Counted from the first letter of the stretch, positions 37,886 to 48,108 are shown. The stretch: DNA of 64,000 nt from Myxocyprinus asiaticus (GCF_019703515.2 NC_059362.1:23868826-23932825); one strand, 5' to 3'. Numbers and translations are program-made. The notes: generated by a model from the letters alone, not told the origin.

Positions 37886-38046
37886 TCTCTAGGAGACAGA
37901 ATGCGTCTCCTTCCTGAGCGATATGATGGCTGCGTGGTCCCATGGTGTTTATACTTGTGTAATATTGCTCCCAAGTATGAACCAGACTTGTGGAGGTCCA
38001 CAATTTTTTTTCTGAGGTCTTGGCTGATTTCTTTAGATTTTCCCAT
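37886..38046 (-). pseudogene. Sleeping Beauty-type transposase, N-terminal fragment
   Basis: The frame starts [17 protein letters not shown] at 38046 and keeps the first helices of the paired-like DNA-binding domain, then [18 protein letters not shown], the linker with the nuclear-localisation-like basic run. Between SGSYLGAI and KYKHHG about 17 residues present in family members are missing, in frame. No catalytic domain remains, so this could at most encode a damaged DNA-binding fragment. No evidence of expression. Confidence 0.8.
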
Positions 38047-38422
38047 GATGTCAAGCAAAGAGGTGCTGCGTTTAAAGGTAGGCCTTAAAATACATCCACA
38101 GGTACACCTCCAATTGACTCCAGTTAGCTTATCAGAAGCTAATTGGCTAATTGCCTGAAGGCTTGACATCATTTTTTGGAATTTTCCAAGCTGCTTAAAG
38201 GCACAGTTAACTTGGGGTATGTAAACTTCTGACCCACTGGAATTGTGATAGTCAATTAAAATCTGTCTGTAAACAATTGTTGGAAAAATTATTTGTGTCA
38301 TGCAAAAAGTAGATGTCCTAAACGACTTGCCAAAACTATAGTTTGCTCATATGAAATCTGTGGAGTAGTTAAAAAATGAGTTTTAATGACTTCAAGTGTA
38401 TGTAAACATCTGACTTCAACTG
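37886..38422 (-). mobile_element. Sleeping Beauty-type element fragment (transposase N-terminal end)
   Basis: The right end reads TGACTTCAACTG at 38411-38422 followed by TA. An inner direct repeat is at about 38216-38235 (GGTATGTAAACTTCTGACCC). The left half of the element, including the catalytic part of the gene, is missing. Confidence 0.85.
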
Positions 38423-38423
38423 T

Positions 38424-38560
38424 AGGTTCGAACCCCACAACGAGCAATTCATTAGATATTGCCTATCAGTAGATTATAATCAATAGATTTGCAGTGTTCT
38501 CTGACAAAGTGTAAATTATTTATAAGCACATAAAAGCATCTGTTGAATGACTGCTTATGT
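38424..38560 (+). mobile_element. SINE 3' fragment
   Basis: GGTTCGAACCCCACAACGAG at 38425-38444 is a B-box-like sequence. AAAAGCATCTGTTGAATGAC near 38531-38550 is the common SINE tail. The A-box side is absent, apparently lost where the Sleeping Beauty-type fragment abuts. Confidence 0.6.
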
Positions 38561-38624
38561 AGTCATGTATGATCAGACAAAGAGAGAGGAAGATGTGGGG
38601 AATTAAAGGTTAAAATTATATGTT

Positions 38625-38880
38625 ATCATGTAACATTTCCATACTTGTATGACTTTTTTCAGTGGAACACAAAAGGAGATGTTAGGCAGAATGTTAGCCT
38701 CAGTCACCAGTCACTTTCAAAAGTATAGTAAGTGACATGAAAGTGAATGGTGACTAATGCTGCCATTCTGCTTCTAACATCTACTTTTGTGTTCCACTAA
38801 GGAAAGATAGTCATATGAAATTGGAACAACATGAAGGTGAGCATGTGATGGCAGAATTGAATTTTTACATTTACTATCCC
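38625..38880. mobile_element. Palindromic MITE, copy 1
   Basis: AGTGGAACACAAAAGGAGAT (38661-) and its inverted partner ATCTACTTTTGTGTTCCACT (ending about 38799) are the arms. They continue inward through GTTAGCCTCAGTCACC and TGAAAGTGAATGGTGACTAA. Similar but more decayed copies are at 59350-59550 and possibly 60310-60500. Confidence 0.7.
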
Positions 38881-39950
38881 TTTAAAGAAAGGTTCTACTT
38901 TTTTGTCTGTGTGGCTGGAGATTGAGGGTTATGTTATGCTACTCTTGCTGTATTTCAGTGCATATGAAACCACCTGCATTTAACATAGGAATGAGGTCAG
39001 GCTGGTGTACACACAATGAGAGTAAAAGATTCCAAGAGAGATCACATTTAAATTTAATCACATAATATGGCTCTCAAACTGTCAACATACCAAAAAGCAG
39101 CACAAATTTGCTTCATTTTTCCTTAGACTCAGACATACACACAATTACATACACACTTCAAGAAAGCCACATGCTGCTCCTCCCATAATTCCTCTATAAA
39201 GCCCAGATCCCCCTCCCTACTAAAAGAAGCAATCCCCGCCTCAGCAATGTCTGTGCTTTTACTCCCATATGTTTAGTGTTTTACACAATGAAAAAGTATA
39301 TTCTTCTCCCCTTAACTAGGGCTCTGCTTTTAGTTTGACATTTAGCTTTACACATGACTGCTTCATGGTTCATTTGTCCACACATTTAGGCCAGGTGGCT
39401 ATGATCACACGAAAGGACTCCAACTCCCATGAGAGTTTGCACACCGGTCTGATGCATCTTGACTCAATCAAGCTGTAATGGCTGTTGTTCCCATGAGCCC
39501 ATAAAATGTAGTCCATTTCCCCATGGCAAGGTGAAAAACAGGAATTATAGAGGTCAGTGGCTGTGGAACAGGTGTGTGTTGTAATGAGTTGGATGTGGAC
39601 TGGGATGGTCACAGGGACACAAGTCAAAAGTTTGTCAAAACGATTGCTTACGAAAGTAGAAGGTAAATGGAGAGGGCTGGGAAAAAGGGACATCGTTTAA
39701 AGAAGAGAAGGATAAAGAGAAACGAGTTAAAAAGACCAGAGGTCATTCTGCGCAGGTTCATGTGTGATCCAGGTCCAGATGCACGTCTGGAGTCCAGTCA
39801 GATTGCCATGTGTTTGTGAGTGTGTTTTCAGGGCATTATTTTGCCTCCTGTTTTTGTGATTATCTTTCCTCCACTGTTCTGTGGTCTATTAATGTTTGGA
39901 TAATATCTCACAGTTATGGATAAAGTTTGATTTCTGTGTGTTTGAGGATT
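38881..39950. other. No gene seen
   Basis: No domain-bearing frame. The frame 39370-39693 on the minus strand shows nothing recognisable. Confidence 0.35.
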
Positions 39951-40289
39951 TATACTAGACTTGCCATGATATCATAATTTTCACACCGTTCACGTTCAAA
40001 CCGACTAATACCGGTATTACCACTGGTTGGACGCTAAGTGATACTATGGGGTAATTTTCATTAAGCAATAGCCCACACAATAACGCAAGGCAGCTTGATT
40101 TCAAACTTTGAACTTTATTTTGTATTTTAACTTTAAAAATGAAGTGCAATTAAAATGTGTGGTGTTCAACTTTTTGAAAGATGGCTTTTCAACAGTTGTG
40201 AAGGGCAACATCTCTTTGGCAATGAACCTACTTCATCCGTGCATACTATCATGGGCTATCGGGCGGGTATTTCGTTGTCCGGTCAAATA

Positions 40290-41865
40290 CAGGTGCATCT
40301 CAATAAATTAGAATGTCGTGGAAAAGTTCATTTATTTCAGTAATTCAACTCAAATTGTGAAACTCGTGTATTAAATAAATTCAATGCACACAGACTGAAG
40401 TAGTTTAAGTCTTTGGTTCTTTTAATTGTGATGATTTTGGCTCACATTTAACAAAAACCCACCAATTCACTATCTCAAAAAATTAGAATATGGTGACATG
40501 CCAATCAGCTAATCAACTCAAAACACCTGCAAAGTTTTCCTGAGCCTTCAAAATGGTCTCTCAGTTTGGTTCACTAGGCTACACAATCATGGGGAAGACT
40601 GCTGATCTGACAGTTGTCCAGAAGACAATCATTGACACCCTTCACAAGGAGGGTAAGCCACAAACATTCATTGCCAAAGAAGCTGGCTGTTCACAGAGTG
40701 CTGTATCCAAGCATGTTAACAGAAAGTTGAGTGGAAGGAAAAAGTGTGGAAGAAAAAGATGCACAACCAGCCGAGAGAACCGCAGTCTTATGAGGATTGT
40801 CAAGCAAAATCGATTCAAGAATTTGGGTGAACTTCACAAGGAATGGACTGAGGCTGGGGTCAAGGCATCAAGAGCCACCACACACAGACGTGTCAAGGAA
40901 TTTGGCTACAGTTGTCGTATTCCTCTTGTTAAGCCACTCCTGAACCACAGACAACGTCAGAGGCGTCTTACCTGGGCTAAGGAGAAGAAGAACTGGACTG
41001 TTGCCCAGTGGTCCAAAGTCCTCTTTTCAGATGAGAGCAAGTTTTGTATTTCATTTGGAAACCAAGGTCCTAGAGTCTGGAGGAAGGGTGGAGAAGCTCA
41101 TAGCCCAAGTTGCTTGAAGTCCAGTGTTAAGTTTCCACAGTCTGTGATGATTTGGGGTGCAATGTCATCTGCTGGTGTTGGTCCATTGTGTTTTTTGAAA
41201 ACCAAAGTCACTGCACCCGTTTACCAAGAAATTTTGGAGCACTTCATGCTTCCTTTTGCTGACCAGCTTTTTAAGGATGCTGATTTTATTTTCCAGCAGG
41301 ATTTGGCACCTGCCCACACTGCCAAAAGCACCAAAAGTTGGTTAAATGACCATGGTGTTGGTGTGCTTGACTGGCCAGCAAACTCACCAGACCTGAACCC
41401 CATAGAGAATCTATGGGGTATTGTCAAGAGGAAAATGAGAAACAAGAGACCAAAAAATGCAGATGAGCTGAAGGCCACTGTCAAAGAAACCTGGGCTTCC
41501 ATACCACCTCAGCAGTGCCACAAACTGATCACCTCCATGCCATGCCGAATTGAGGCAGTAATTAAAACAAAAAGGAGCCCCTACCAAGTATTGAGTACAT
41601 ATACAGTAAATGAACATACTTTCCAGAAGGCCAACAATTCACTTTTTTTATTGGTCTTATGATGTATTCTAATTTTTGGAGATAGTGAATTGGTGGGTTT
41701 TTGTTAAATGTGAGCCAAAATCATCACAATTAAAAGAACCAAAGACTTAAACTACTTCAGTCTGTGTGCATTGAATTTATTTAATATACGAGTTTCACAA
41801 TTTGAGTTGAATTACTGAAATAAATGAACTTTTCCACGACATTCTAATTTATTGAGATGCACCTG
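40290..41865 (+). mobile_element. Tc1-like element, 1576 bp, near-identical 201-bp terminal inverted repeats
   Basis: Starts CAGGTGCATCTCAATAAATT and ends with its complement, flanked by TA at 40288-40289 and 41866-41867. The terminal inverted repeats (40290-40490 and 41665-41865) differ at only two positions by my reading: CGTGTATT against CGTATATT, and CTCAAAAAATT against CTCCAAAAATT. Such similarity and an almost complete transposase gene point to a recent insertion. A second copy lies at 46473-48057. Confidence 0.95.
40553..41662 (+). CDS. Tc1-like DD34E transposase, long open frame
   Basis: It would bind its element's ends and move it by cut and paste to TA sites in the nucleus. The frame is open for 369 codons. 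The likely true start is the internal ATG at 40589 (MGKTADLT, residue 13), by analogy with the family. Residues 15-60 form the first helix-turn-helix (GKPQTFIAKEAGCSQSAVSKH). A second DNA-binding part follows (residues 75-125) after a basic run, GRKKCGRKRC. Catalytic residues are D160 (VLFSDESKF), D250 (FIFQQDLAPAHT) and E285 ([11 protein letters not shown]), with 34 residues between the last two. One extra A in the run near 41564-41574, compared with the other copy, shifts the end: the expected GAPTKY stop is replaced by about 30 foreign residues. The core is complete, so activity is possible but unproven. Confidence 0.9.
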   Translation: MVSQFGSLGYTIMGKTADLTVVQKTIIDTLHKEGKPQTFIAKEAGCSQSAVSKHVNRKLSGRKKCGRKRCTTSRENRSLMRIVKQNRFKNLGELHKEWTEAGVKASRATTHRRVKEFGYSCRIPLVKPLLNHRQRQRRLTWAKEKKNWTVAQWSKVLFSDESKFCISFGNQGPRVWRKGGEAHSPSCLKSSVKFPQSVMIWGAMSSAGVGPLCFLKTKVTAPVYQEILEHFMLPFADQLFKDADFIFQQDLAPAHTAKSTKSWLNDHGVGVLDWPANSPDLNPIENLWGIVKRKMRNKRPKNADELKATVKETWASIPPQQCHKLITSMPCRIEAVIKTKRSPYQVLSTYTVNEHTFQKANNSLFLLVL

Positions 41866-42110
41866 TACATCAATTATTGTGGGTTGTTGCGGGTTTAATG
41901 TTGGTGTTTTATTACCTTTCATACAAGGACCCAGTTTAGCTGCTTCAGAAGGGTAATGATTTTGAATGTGTGTAAATAAATTTGTTTTGTTCCCTCCTAA
42001 GGCTGTGTGATTATGCAAGAAATACGTTCATGATATTTTTATAAAAAAAGAAAAATATCACAATATCCAATTACATCAACCCCCCAGCTGAGGGATCTGT
42101 GAATATTCTT

Positions 42111-43186
42111 GCTTTAGTGATTTTGCATTGAAAATTAATTTAATTAAAAAATGAAAAACTTAAACCAAAGACATTTCGAAATTTAAATTGCACTTCAAAC
42201 AAAACAAAAAAGCAATTAAAATAATGAAGTGGTCAAAAAAACAAAACAAAAAAAATCATATATCCACCTTTCCATTTACCGTCATGCAAGTATCCGTCTA
42301 TGACAACAGGTGGAAAATTACTAATAAAAATTAAGATCTAAAAACAATTATAAATGTAAACATAATTATAATGATGGTAATAGTCACTGAAATATAAATC
42401 ATGGTTTGAGGTGAACGTGTTTTTGTATTATTTTTTTATTTAATCACAGATGTATAGGCTACATATAAAGTGACCCTGCAGAGTTGCGCTTACAATGAAC
42501 TGCTCTGTGGAAATAAAGCGAACTGAACTCGGAGTACCTCCTGAGCTGAGATGGTCTGAGGTCATTTGCAGCATTCTCATAGATGATACTATTCTTGCAA
42601 AAAAATTTCAGAAGACTGAAACAAAGAAAAAATTAGAACCCTTTACATGCGCGTGTTCCACAAGACTGCACGCCTCCGAACAAACAGCGTGTCAGACATG
42701 CGCATAGCTGGCTTTTCTGTTATCTGTTCTTAAAAATATTATAAAGTGTGTTTCTTAAAGTGTGCGTCTGAGTGTCACACAGCATTTCTTGTCATTCTGA
42801 ATCTGAGACGTCTTACAGTTACCCACTATGCACATTATATTCACTACCTGCAATTAAATGTGCACTTTGTTGCCTGTGTAATTTGATATGTTGGTAAAGA
42901 ACATTTGGCTTTCAATGCGTTAAGTTCATTTGTCATGGGTTGCAAACTCTTTATTTGGCAACTATTCTTTATTCAAGGCTATTCTATTTGTTAGGCTATT
43001 GTATTGATATGGGAAGTTCCATTCATAATTTTCCCCCCTTTTACCCAGTATAAAATTTCACACAGGTGTTGTCCCTTGTATCAAATAAAACCAGTAACAC
43101 CGTGGCAACCCTAATGCATACTCTGCTTGGTAAGCTAATAAAATAAGACTAGAAGTCATTAAAACAAACCACCCATTTCCACCACG
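42111..43186. other. No gene seen
   Basis: AT-rich with A-runs (42180-42260). The frame 42495-42707 shows no recognisable domain. Confidence 0.35.
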
Positions 43187-43194
43187 CTATAAAA

Positions 43195-43802
43195 CGGGTC
43201 AGCAACCTTTTTGACATGGAGTGCCATTTTATTTTTTTCCTGGTCAATGGCTGTGCTGACCCCAAGAAATATGTTTGAATGAACCTGGTGTCATCTACGT
43301 TTCCTGTTCTTTCTGACAACAAAGCACATGAACATGACGTACTCGTAATTACCACTTCAGAAGTGGGAAGTAGGATAATTCCGATAGCAAACAAAGGCAA
43401 CATAATAGTGGTGTTTTCCTTATTACGTGATGTGTTGTTCTGAAAGCAAAATGAAACAAATGAAACACGGAATGTAGGCATCCGCGCAGCATGACTGAAG
43501 CAAAGCAGGCGCGTTTACTTGTGCGATTAACCAAAAGTAAAGCACTGCCGGCTTGCACGCGCTGCACAAGTCTGTTGGGTATACTGCAGTCTAGTCACAT
43601 TTTTACTTTTTGTTTAGCCCCCCATTCAGCTCATGAAAACACATTGCGTGATCATGAGGATGGATTACATCAAGATGTAGATTGGAATGCAGGTGCAGAA
43701 TTTATATAAATAGTCTGCTGCTCTCTTGCCGTTGCTGGCGTGCCAGTGATTACCCCTCCGTGTGCCAATGTTGGCATGCATGCCATAGGTTGCCGACCCC
43801 TG
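43195..43802. mobile_element. Short hAT-like element with 8-bp target duplication
   Basis: The left end starts CGGGTCAGCAACCTTTTT, and the right end is GGTTGCCGACCCCTG, the inverted partner. The flanks are CTATAAAA (43187-43194) and CTATGAAA (43803-43810), an 8-bp duplication with one difference. Inner words such as GGAGTGCCATTTTA and TTGGCATGCATGCC also pair. There is no transposase, and the frames inside are shadows. Confidence 0.75.
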
Positions 43803-43810
43803 CTATGAAA

Positions 43811-44988
43811 CAAAATAAGATTGTATGTCTGTATTTTGTGTGTAAAGGGTTAAAAGAAAGTGTTACATGTACTGTTATTAGTGGTTCTTCCTGAGTCAAG
43901 CGTTACTATTAGCCTACTATTGCTCAAACTTTGGGTTATAACGGGTGATAACAGCCAAAAAATCCTATAGACCTACCATATTTTCTGGATGTCACTTTTT
44001 TTTCCTGTCATTCCAAAGGTAACTTATAGTCCAGTTTAATGTAAAACACACTGCACATACATATGTATACGCTTACAATCAGATGAAAACCTCTGTCATA
44101 GAAAAGGTAGTCTAGTAGCATTTTAATTAGATTTAACTATTCAGCTTTTCAGCTAGTAGATATCCTTGTTTACTAGATGATTTCCAGTGAGCCTTTGTTA
44201 TTTTTCCCTCTCAAAGATTGTAAAAATTGCACATGAAACATCTGTATTTCATTTATATTTTTGGCTGAGAGGAGGACAGAAAGAACTGTGCAGCCTTTGC
44301 AGATGTTGCCATGGAAACCTTAACTACTTGGTCTCACTTTTTACCACAGAAGCAGACTGCTCATCTGCCTAAATTGAAAGGTCAAAGGTCGAATGCAGAA
44401 GGAAAGGACAGCTAGTATCACATATGTGACCTGATAAGCTCTCTAACTGTTCTGCCTGTCTCTCTCTCACTAACACGAATGCTGTTCTTTCCATTCCTCA
44501 TCAAACTCTTGCTGTGCTTTGATCACCGTTTGCTTCTTATTGGGTCTGTGACAGACAAAAATCATTGCAGCAGATGAATATTTATTTCCTCTGCCTGGCC
44601 AAACCTTGTGTTTTGTTATTCAGATCTCATTCCTGCATCGACTCACTCACTCATTCCCTTGGTCGTAAACACCCACTCAGCGTCCTCCACACCTGATCTA
44701 TCATTCTTTACAATGTAATTATCCACTAAAACTTCAACAGGGTGTCCTGCTAGTCTGGAGGTGAGAAGTACAGGGTTTCTGCAAGAGCTGTAGGTGGGAG
44801 TCTGTTTTTAGCAGAGGGCTCAGAAGAGGGACAGGTCAGGTCATTTCCCAGTGGTCATAAACGGAGCCATTAGCACCCCATTTCAACTAATGTAGCCCTA
44901 ATGAAAACATTATGGCCGGCCCACTCACAAACTCCTATGCCAAAAACACAGCGTCATCTTCAGTTGATGTTGAAGATCTGTAAAGTGT
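43811..44988. other. No gene seen
   Basis: Mostly unique-looking DNA. 44571-44960 has balanced composition and could hold conserved non-coding sequence, but nothing specific can be named. Confidence 0.35.
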
Positions 44989-45082
44989 GTTTGGAGTAGG
45001 GCTGAAATGATTAGTCAACGTTATCGACAACGTCGACAATAAAAAATATTTTAAAAAATTATATAATTATAGATATAAAGTA

Positions 45083-45779
45083 CTGTGCAAAAGTCTTAAG
45101 TGCATGATATTTTTCACAAAAACAATTGTCTTAAAACAGTTCTTTTATATATTCTGGTTTGATTTTATCAGTAGGAAATATAAATTTTAGATTTCAACAT
45201 TCCCTTTGCAAATAGAATTGAATAGAAGAAGAACAAGGAGCCCGGATCTCAGTATCGAGTCAGTCTGGGATTACATTAGGGGCGGTGGTGGCTCAGCGGT
45301 TAAGGCTCTGGGTTACTGATCAGAAGGTTGGGGGTTCAAGCCCCAGCACCGCCAAGATGCCACTGTTGGACCCTTGAGCCTATCTGCTCCAGGGGCGCCG
45401 TATCATGGCTGACCCTGCACTCTGACCCCAGCTTAGCTGGGATATGTGAAAAAAAGAATTTCACTGTATATGTGCAAATGTATAATGTGTGATAAATAAA
45501 TATAATTATAATTAATTATAAATTATGAAAAAATGGAATCAATTGAGACCGCCTAAATAGAAGATCTGTGGCAAGGTCTCAAAGAAGCTTGGAACATCCT
45601 ATCTGCCAAAAACCAAGAAAAACTGTGTCCATGTGTACCTTGTTTATTTGGTGCTTTGTATGACGTTTATTGATAAATTAAAACTATTTATGGCATTATT
45701 TTTGAAGACATCCTCACTATGCAACATTTTTCACAAGTGCCTAAAACTTTTGCACCCCGTGCCAAAAACTTTTGCACAG
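45083..45779. mobile_element. Tc1-like deletion derivative with SINE insertion
   Basis: The ends CTGTGCAAAAGTCTTAAG and the inverted AACTTTTGCACAG are flanked by TA (45081-45082, 45780-45781). The inner sequence at 45240-45275 (ATCTCAGTATCGAGTCAGTC then TGGGATTACATT) and at 45540-45600 corresponds to the C-terminal transposase region in its family. Confidence 0.7.
45283..45500 (+). mobile_element. tRNA-derived SINE (second family)
   Basis: Starts GGCGGTGGTGGCTCAGCGGT (A-box-like), with a B-box-like GGGTTCAAGCCCC near 45331-45343. It is followed by GATGCCACTGTTGGACCCTT and a TATAA-rich tail. The tRNA-like head is well preserved, but this is not a functional tRNA gene. It differs from the SINE at 34514-34939. 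Target duplication not clear. Confidence 0.8.
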
Positions 45780-45844
45780 TACTGTAAATATGCACCTGTA
45801 TATACAGGTGCATATTTACAGTACTGTGCAAAAGTTTTTGGCAC
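45759..45844. repeat. 86-bp perfect palindrome without spacer
   Basis: Every base from 45759 to 45844 is complementary to its mirror position. The centre lies between 45801 and 45802, within CACCTGTATATACAGGTG. The outer part is the end of the neighbouring Tc1 family (TTTTGCACAGTACTGTA), so the palindrome contains two such ends head to head. Confidence 0.95.
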
Positions 45845-45898
45845 TTGTCACAAAAATTATATGTCTCATATATACAGTACTGTGTGTGTGTGTATACA

Positions 45899-46421
45899 CA
45901 CTACCGGTCAAAAGTTTTGAAACACTTACTCATTCTTTATTATAATTTTTTTCTTCACATTTTAGAATAATAGTAAAGTCATCAAAACTATGGAATAACA
46001 TAAAAGGAACTATAGGAATTATGCTGTGACTAAAAATCCAAAATAAATAAAAACTGTGTTATATTTTAGCATCTTCAAAGTAGTCACCCATTGCCTAGAA
46101 TTTGCAGACATGTACTCTTGGCATTTTATCAACCAACTTCTTGAGGTATCACCCTGGGATGCTTTTAAACATTATTGAAGGAGTTCCCATCTATATTGGG
46201 CACTTATTGGCTGCTTTTCTTTATTATTTTGTCTAAGTCATCATTTTCAAAAAAAATTTTTGTTTATTACATTTTAGAATTATAATGAAATGAATATGGT
46301 GGCACAATTATATTTTTGTCTACAAAACTAATTTCAAACATTTAAGCATACGCCTTCAGATCAAAAGATTTTTAAGATCATGTGAAACATTTCAGTCAAG
46401 TGTTTCAAAACTTTTGACCGG

Positions 46422-46426
<5 letters not shown>
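45899..46426 (-). mobile_element. Tc1-type MITE, reverse-orientation copy (528 bp)
   Basis: The ends CACTACCGGTCAAAAGTTTT and CTTTTGACCGGTAGTG are inverted repeats. The inside matches the reverse complement of the MITE at 20742-21273. TG/CA runs directly adjoin both ends (45883-45898 and 46427-46464), hiding the target duplication. Confidence 0.85.

Positions 46427-46472
<46 letters not shown>
46427..46472 (+). repeat. (GT)n(AT)n microsatellite
   Basis: About 19 GT units followed by TATATATA, lying directly between the end of the MITE and the start of the Tc1 element at 46473. Confidence 0.9.
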
Positions 46473-48054
46473 CAGGTGCATCTCAATAAATTAGAATGTC
46501 GTGGAAAAGTTCATTTATTTCAGTAATTCAACTCAAATTGTGAAACTCGTGTATTAAATAAATTCAATGCACACAGACTGAAGTAGTTTAAGTCTTTGGT
46601 TCTTTTAATTGTGATGATTTTGGCTCACATTTAACAAAAACCCACCAATTCACTATCTCAAAAAATTAGAATACATCATAAGACCAATAAAAAAAAACAT
46701 TTTTAGTGAATTGTTGGCCTTCTGGAAAGTATGTTAATTTACTGTATATGTACTCAATACTTGGTAGGGGCTCCTTTTGCTTTAATTACTGCCTCAATTC
46801 GGCATGGCATGGAGGTGATCAGTTTGTGGCACTGCTGAGGTGGTATGGAAGCCCAGGTTTCTTTGACAGTGGCCTTCAGCTCATCTGCATTTTTTGGTCT
46901 CTTGTTTCTCATTTTCCTCTTGACAATACCCCATAGATTCTCTATGGGGTTCAGGTCTGGTGAGTTTGCTGGCCAGTCAAGCGCACCAACACCATGGTCT
47001 TTTAACCAACTTCTGGTGCTTTTGGCAGTGTGGGCAGGTGCCAAATCCTGCTGGAAAATGAAATCAGTATCTTTAAAAAGCTGGTCAGCAGAAGGAAGCC
47101 TGAAGTGCTCCAAAATTTCTTGGTAAACGGGTGCAGTGACTTTGGTTTTCAAAAAACACAATGGACCAACACCAGCAGATGACATTGCACCCCAAATCAT
47201 CACAGACTGTGGAAACTTAACACTGGACTTCAAGCAACTTGGGCTATGAGCTTCTCCACCCTTCCTCCAGACTCTAGGACCTTGGTTTCCAAATGAAATA
47301 CAAAACTTGCTCTCATCTGAAAAGAGGACTTTGGAACACTGGGCAACAGTCCAGTTCTTCTTCTCCTTAGCCCAGGTAAGATGCCTCTGACATTGTCTGT
47401 GGTTCAGGAGTGGCTTGACAAGAGGAATACGACAACTGTAGTCAAATTCCTTGACATGTCTGTGTGTGGTGGCTCTTGATGCCTTGACCCCAGCCTCAGT
47501 CCATTCCTTGTTAAGTTCACCCAAATTCTTGAATCGATTTTGCTTGACAATCCTCATAAGGCTGCGGTTCTCTCGGTTGGTTGTGCATCTTTTTCTTCCA
47601 CACTTTTTCCTTCCACTCAACTTTCTGTTAACATGCTTGGATACAGCACTCTGTGAACAGCCAGCTTCTTTGGCAATGAATGTTTGTGGCTTACCCTCCT
47701 TGTGAAGGGTGTCAATGATTGTCTTCTGGACAACTGTCAGATCAGCAGTCTTCCCCATGATTGTGTAGCCTAGTGAACCAAACTGAGAGACCATTTTGAA
47801 GGCTCAGGAAACCTTTGCAGGTGTTTTGAGTTGATTAGCTGATTGGCATGTCACCATATTCTAATTTTTTGAGATAGTGAATTGGTGGGTTTTTGTTAAA
47901 TGTGAGCCAAAATCATCACAATTAAAAGAACCAAAGACTTAAACTACTTCAGTCTGTGTGCACTGAATTTATTTAATACACGAGTTTCACAATTTGAGTT
48001 GAATTACTGAAATAAATTAACTTTTCCACGACATTCTAATTTATTGAGATGCAC

Positions 48055-48057
<3 letters not shown>
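46473..48057 (-). mobile_element. Tc1-like element, second copy (1585 bp)
   Basis: Same family as 40290-41865 in reverse orientation, starting CAGGTGCATCTCAATAAATT and ending with its complement. The left TA (46471-46472) is clear. The right flank is TGTATATA inside a microsatellite, so the second TA is not exact. The long terminal inverted repeats are again nearly identical. Confidence 0.95.
46754..47794 (-). CDS. Tc1-like DD34E transposase, intact frame
   Basis: The frame is open for 346 codons and ends in the family-typical GAPTKY before the stop. The likely true start is the internal ATG at 47758 (MGKTADLT), giving 334 residues, the usual Tc1 length. The helix-turn-helix regions, basic linker and catalytic triad are all present: D160 (VLFSDESKF), D250 (FIFQQDLAPAHT) and E285 ([11 protein letters not shown]), counted from the upstream ATG. 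Compared with the + strand copy it differs at about a dozen residues, including N for S after CTT, D for G in KEFDY, C for W in AQCSK, and R and S for M and F in HFRLPSAD. Of the two copies this has the better-preserved end but more substitutions that look like damage. Whether it is active is not known. Confidence 0.9.
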   Translation of the reverse strand: MVSQFGSLGYTIMGKTADLTVVQKTIIDTLHKEGKPQTFIAKEAGCSQSAVSKHVNRKLSGRKKCGRKRCTTNRENRSLMRIVKQNRFKNLGELNKEWTEAGVKASRATTHRHVKEFDYSCRIPLVKPLLNHRQCQRHLTWAKEKKNWTVAQCSKVLFSDESKFCISFGNQGPRVWRKGGEAHSPSCLKSSVKFPQSVMIWGAMSSAGVGPLCFLKTKVTAPVYQEILEHFRLPSADQLFKDTDFIFQQDLAPAHTAKSTRSWLKDHGVGALDWPANSPDLNPIENLWGIVKRKMRNKRPKNADELKATVKETWASIPPQQCHKLITSMPCRIEAVIKAKGAPTKY

Positions 48058-48106
<49 letters not shown>

Positions 48107-48108
48107 TA
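48058..48108 (+). repeat. (TA)n(CA)n microsatellite
   Basis: About 15 TA units followed by about 8 CA units between the end of one Tc1 element and the CACTACCG end of the next. It mirrors the (GT)n(TA)n run on the other side of the Tc1 insertion. Confidence 0.9.

Larger units (their letters stand above)
39955..42110. repeat. hAT-like remnant interrupted by a Tc1 element
   Basis: 39957-40020 (CATGATATCATAATTTTCAC, then ACCGGTATTACC) and 41880-42100 look like the two sides of an older repeat of the AATACCGGTAT type. The Tc1 element at 40290-41865 lies between them. No matching terminal pair was established. Confidence 0.4.

Noticed and set aside
45283..45360. Possible tRNA gene
   Set aside because: A- and B-box-like motifs are present, but they continue into a SINE body and the cloverleaf is not complete.
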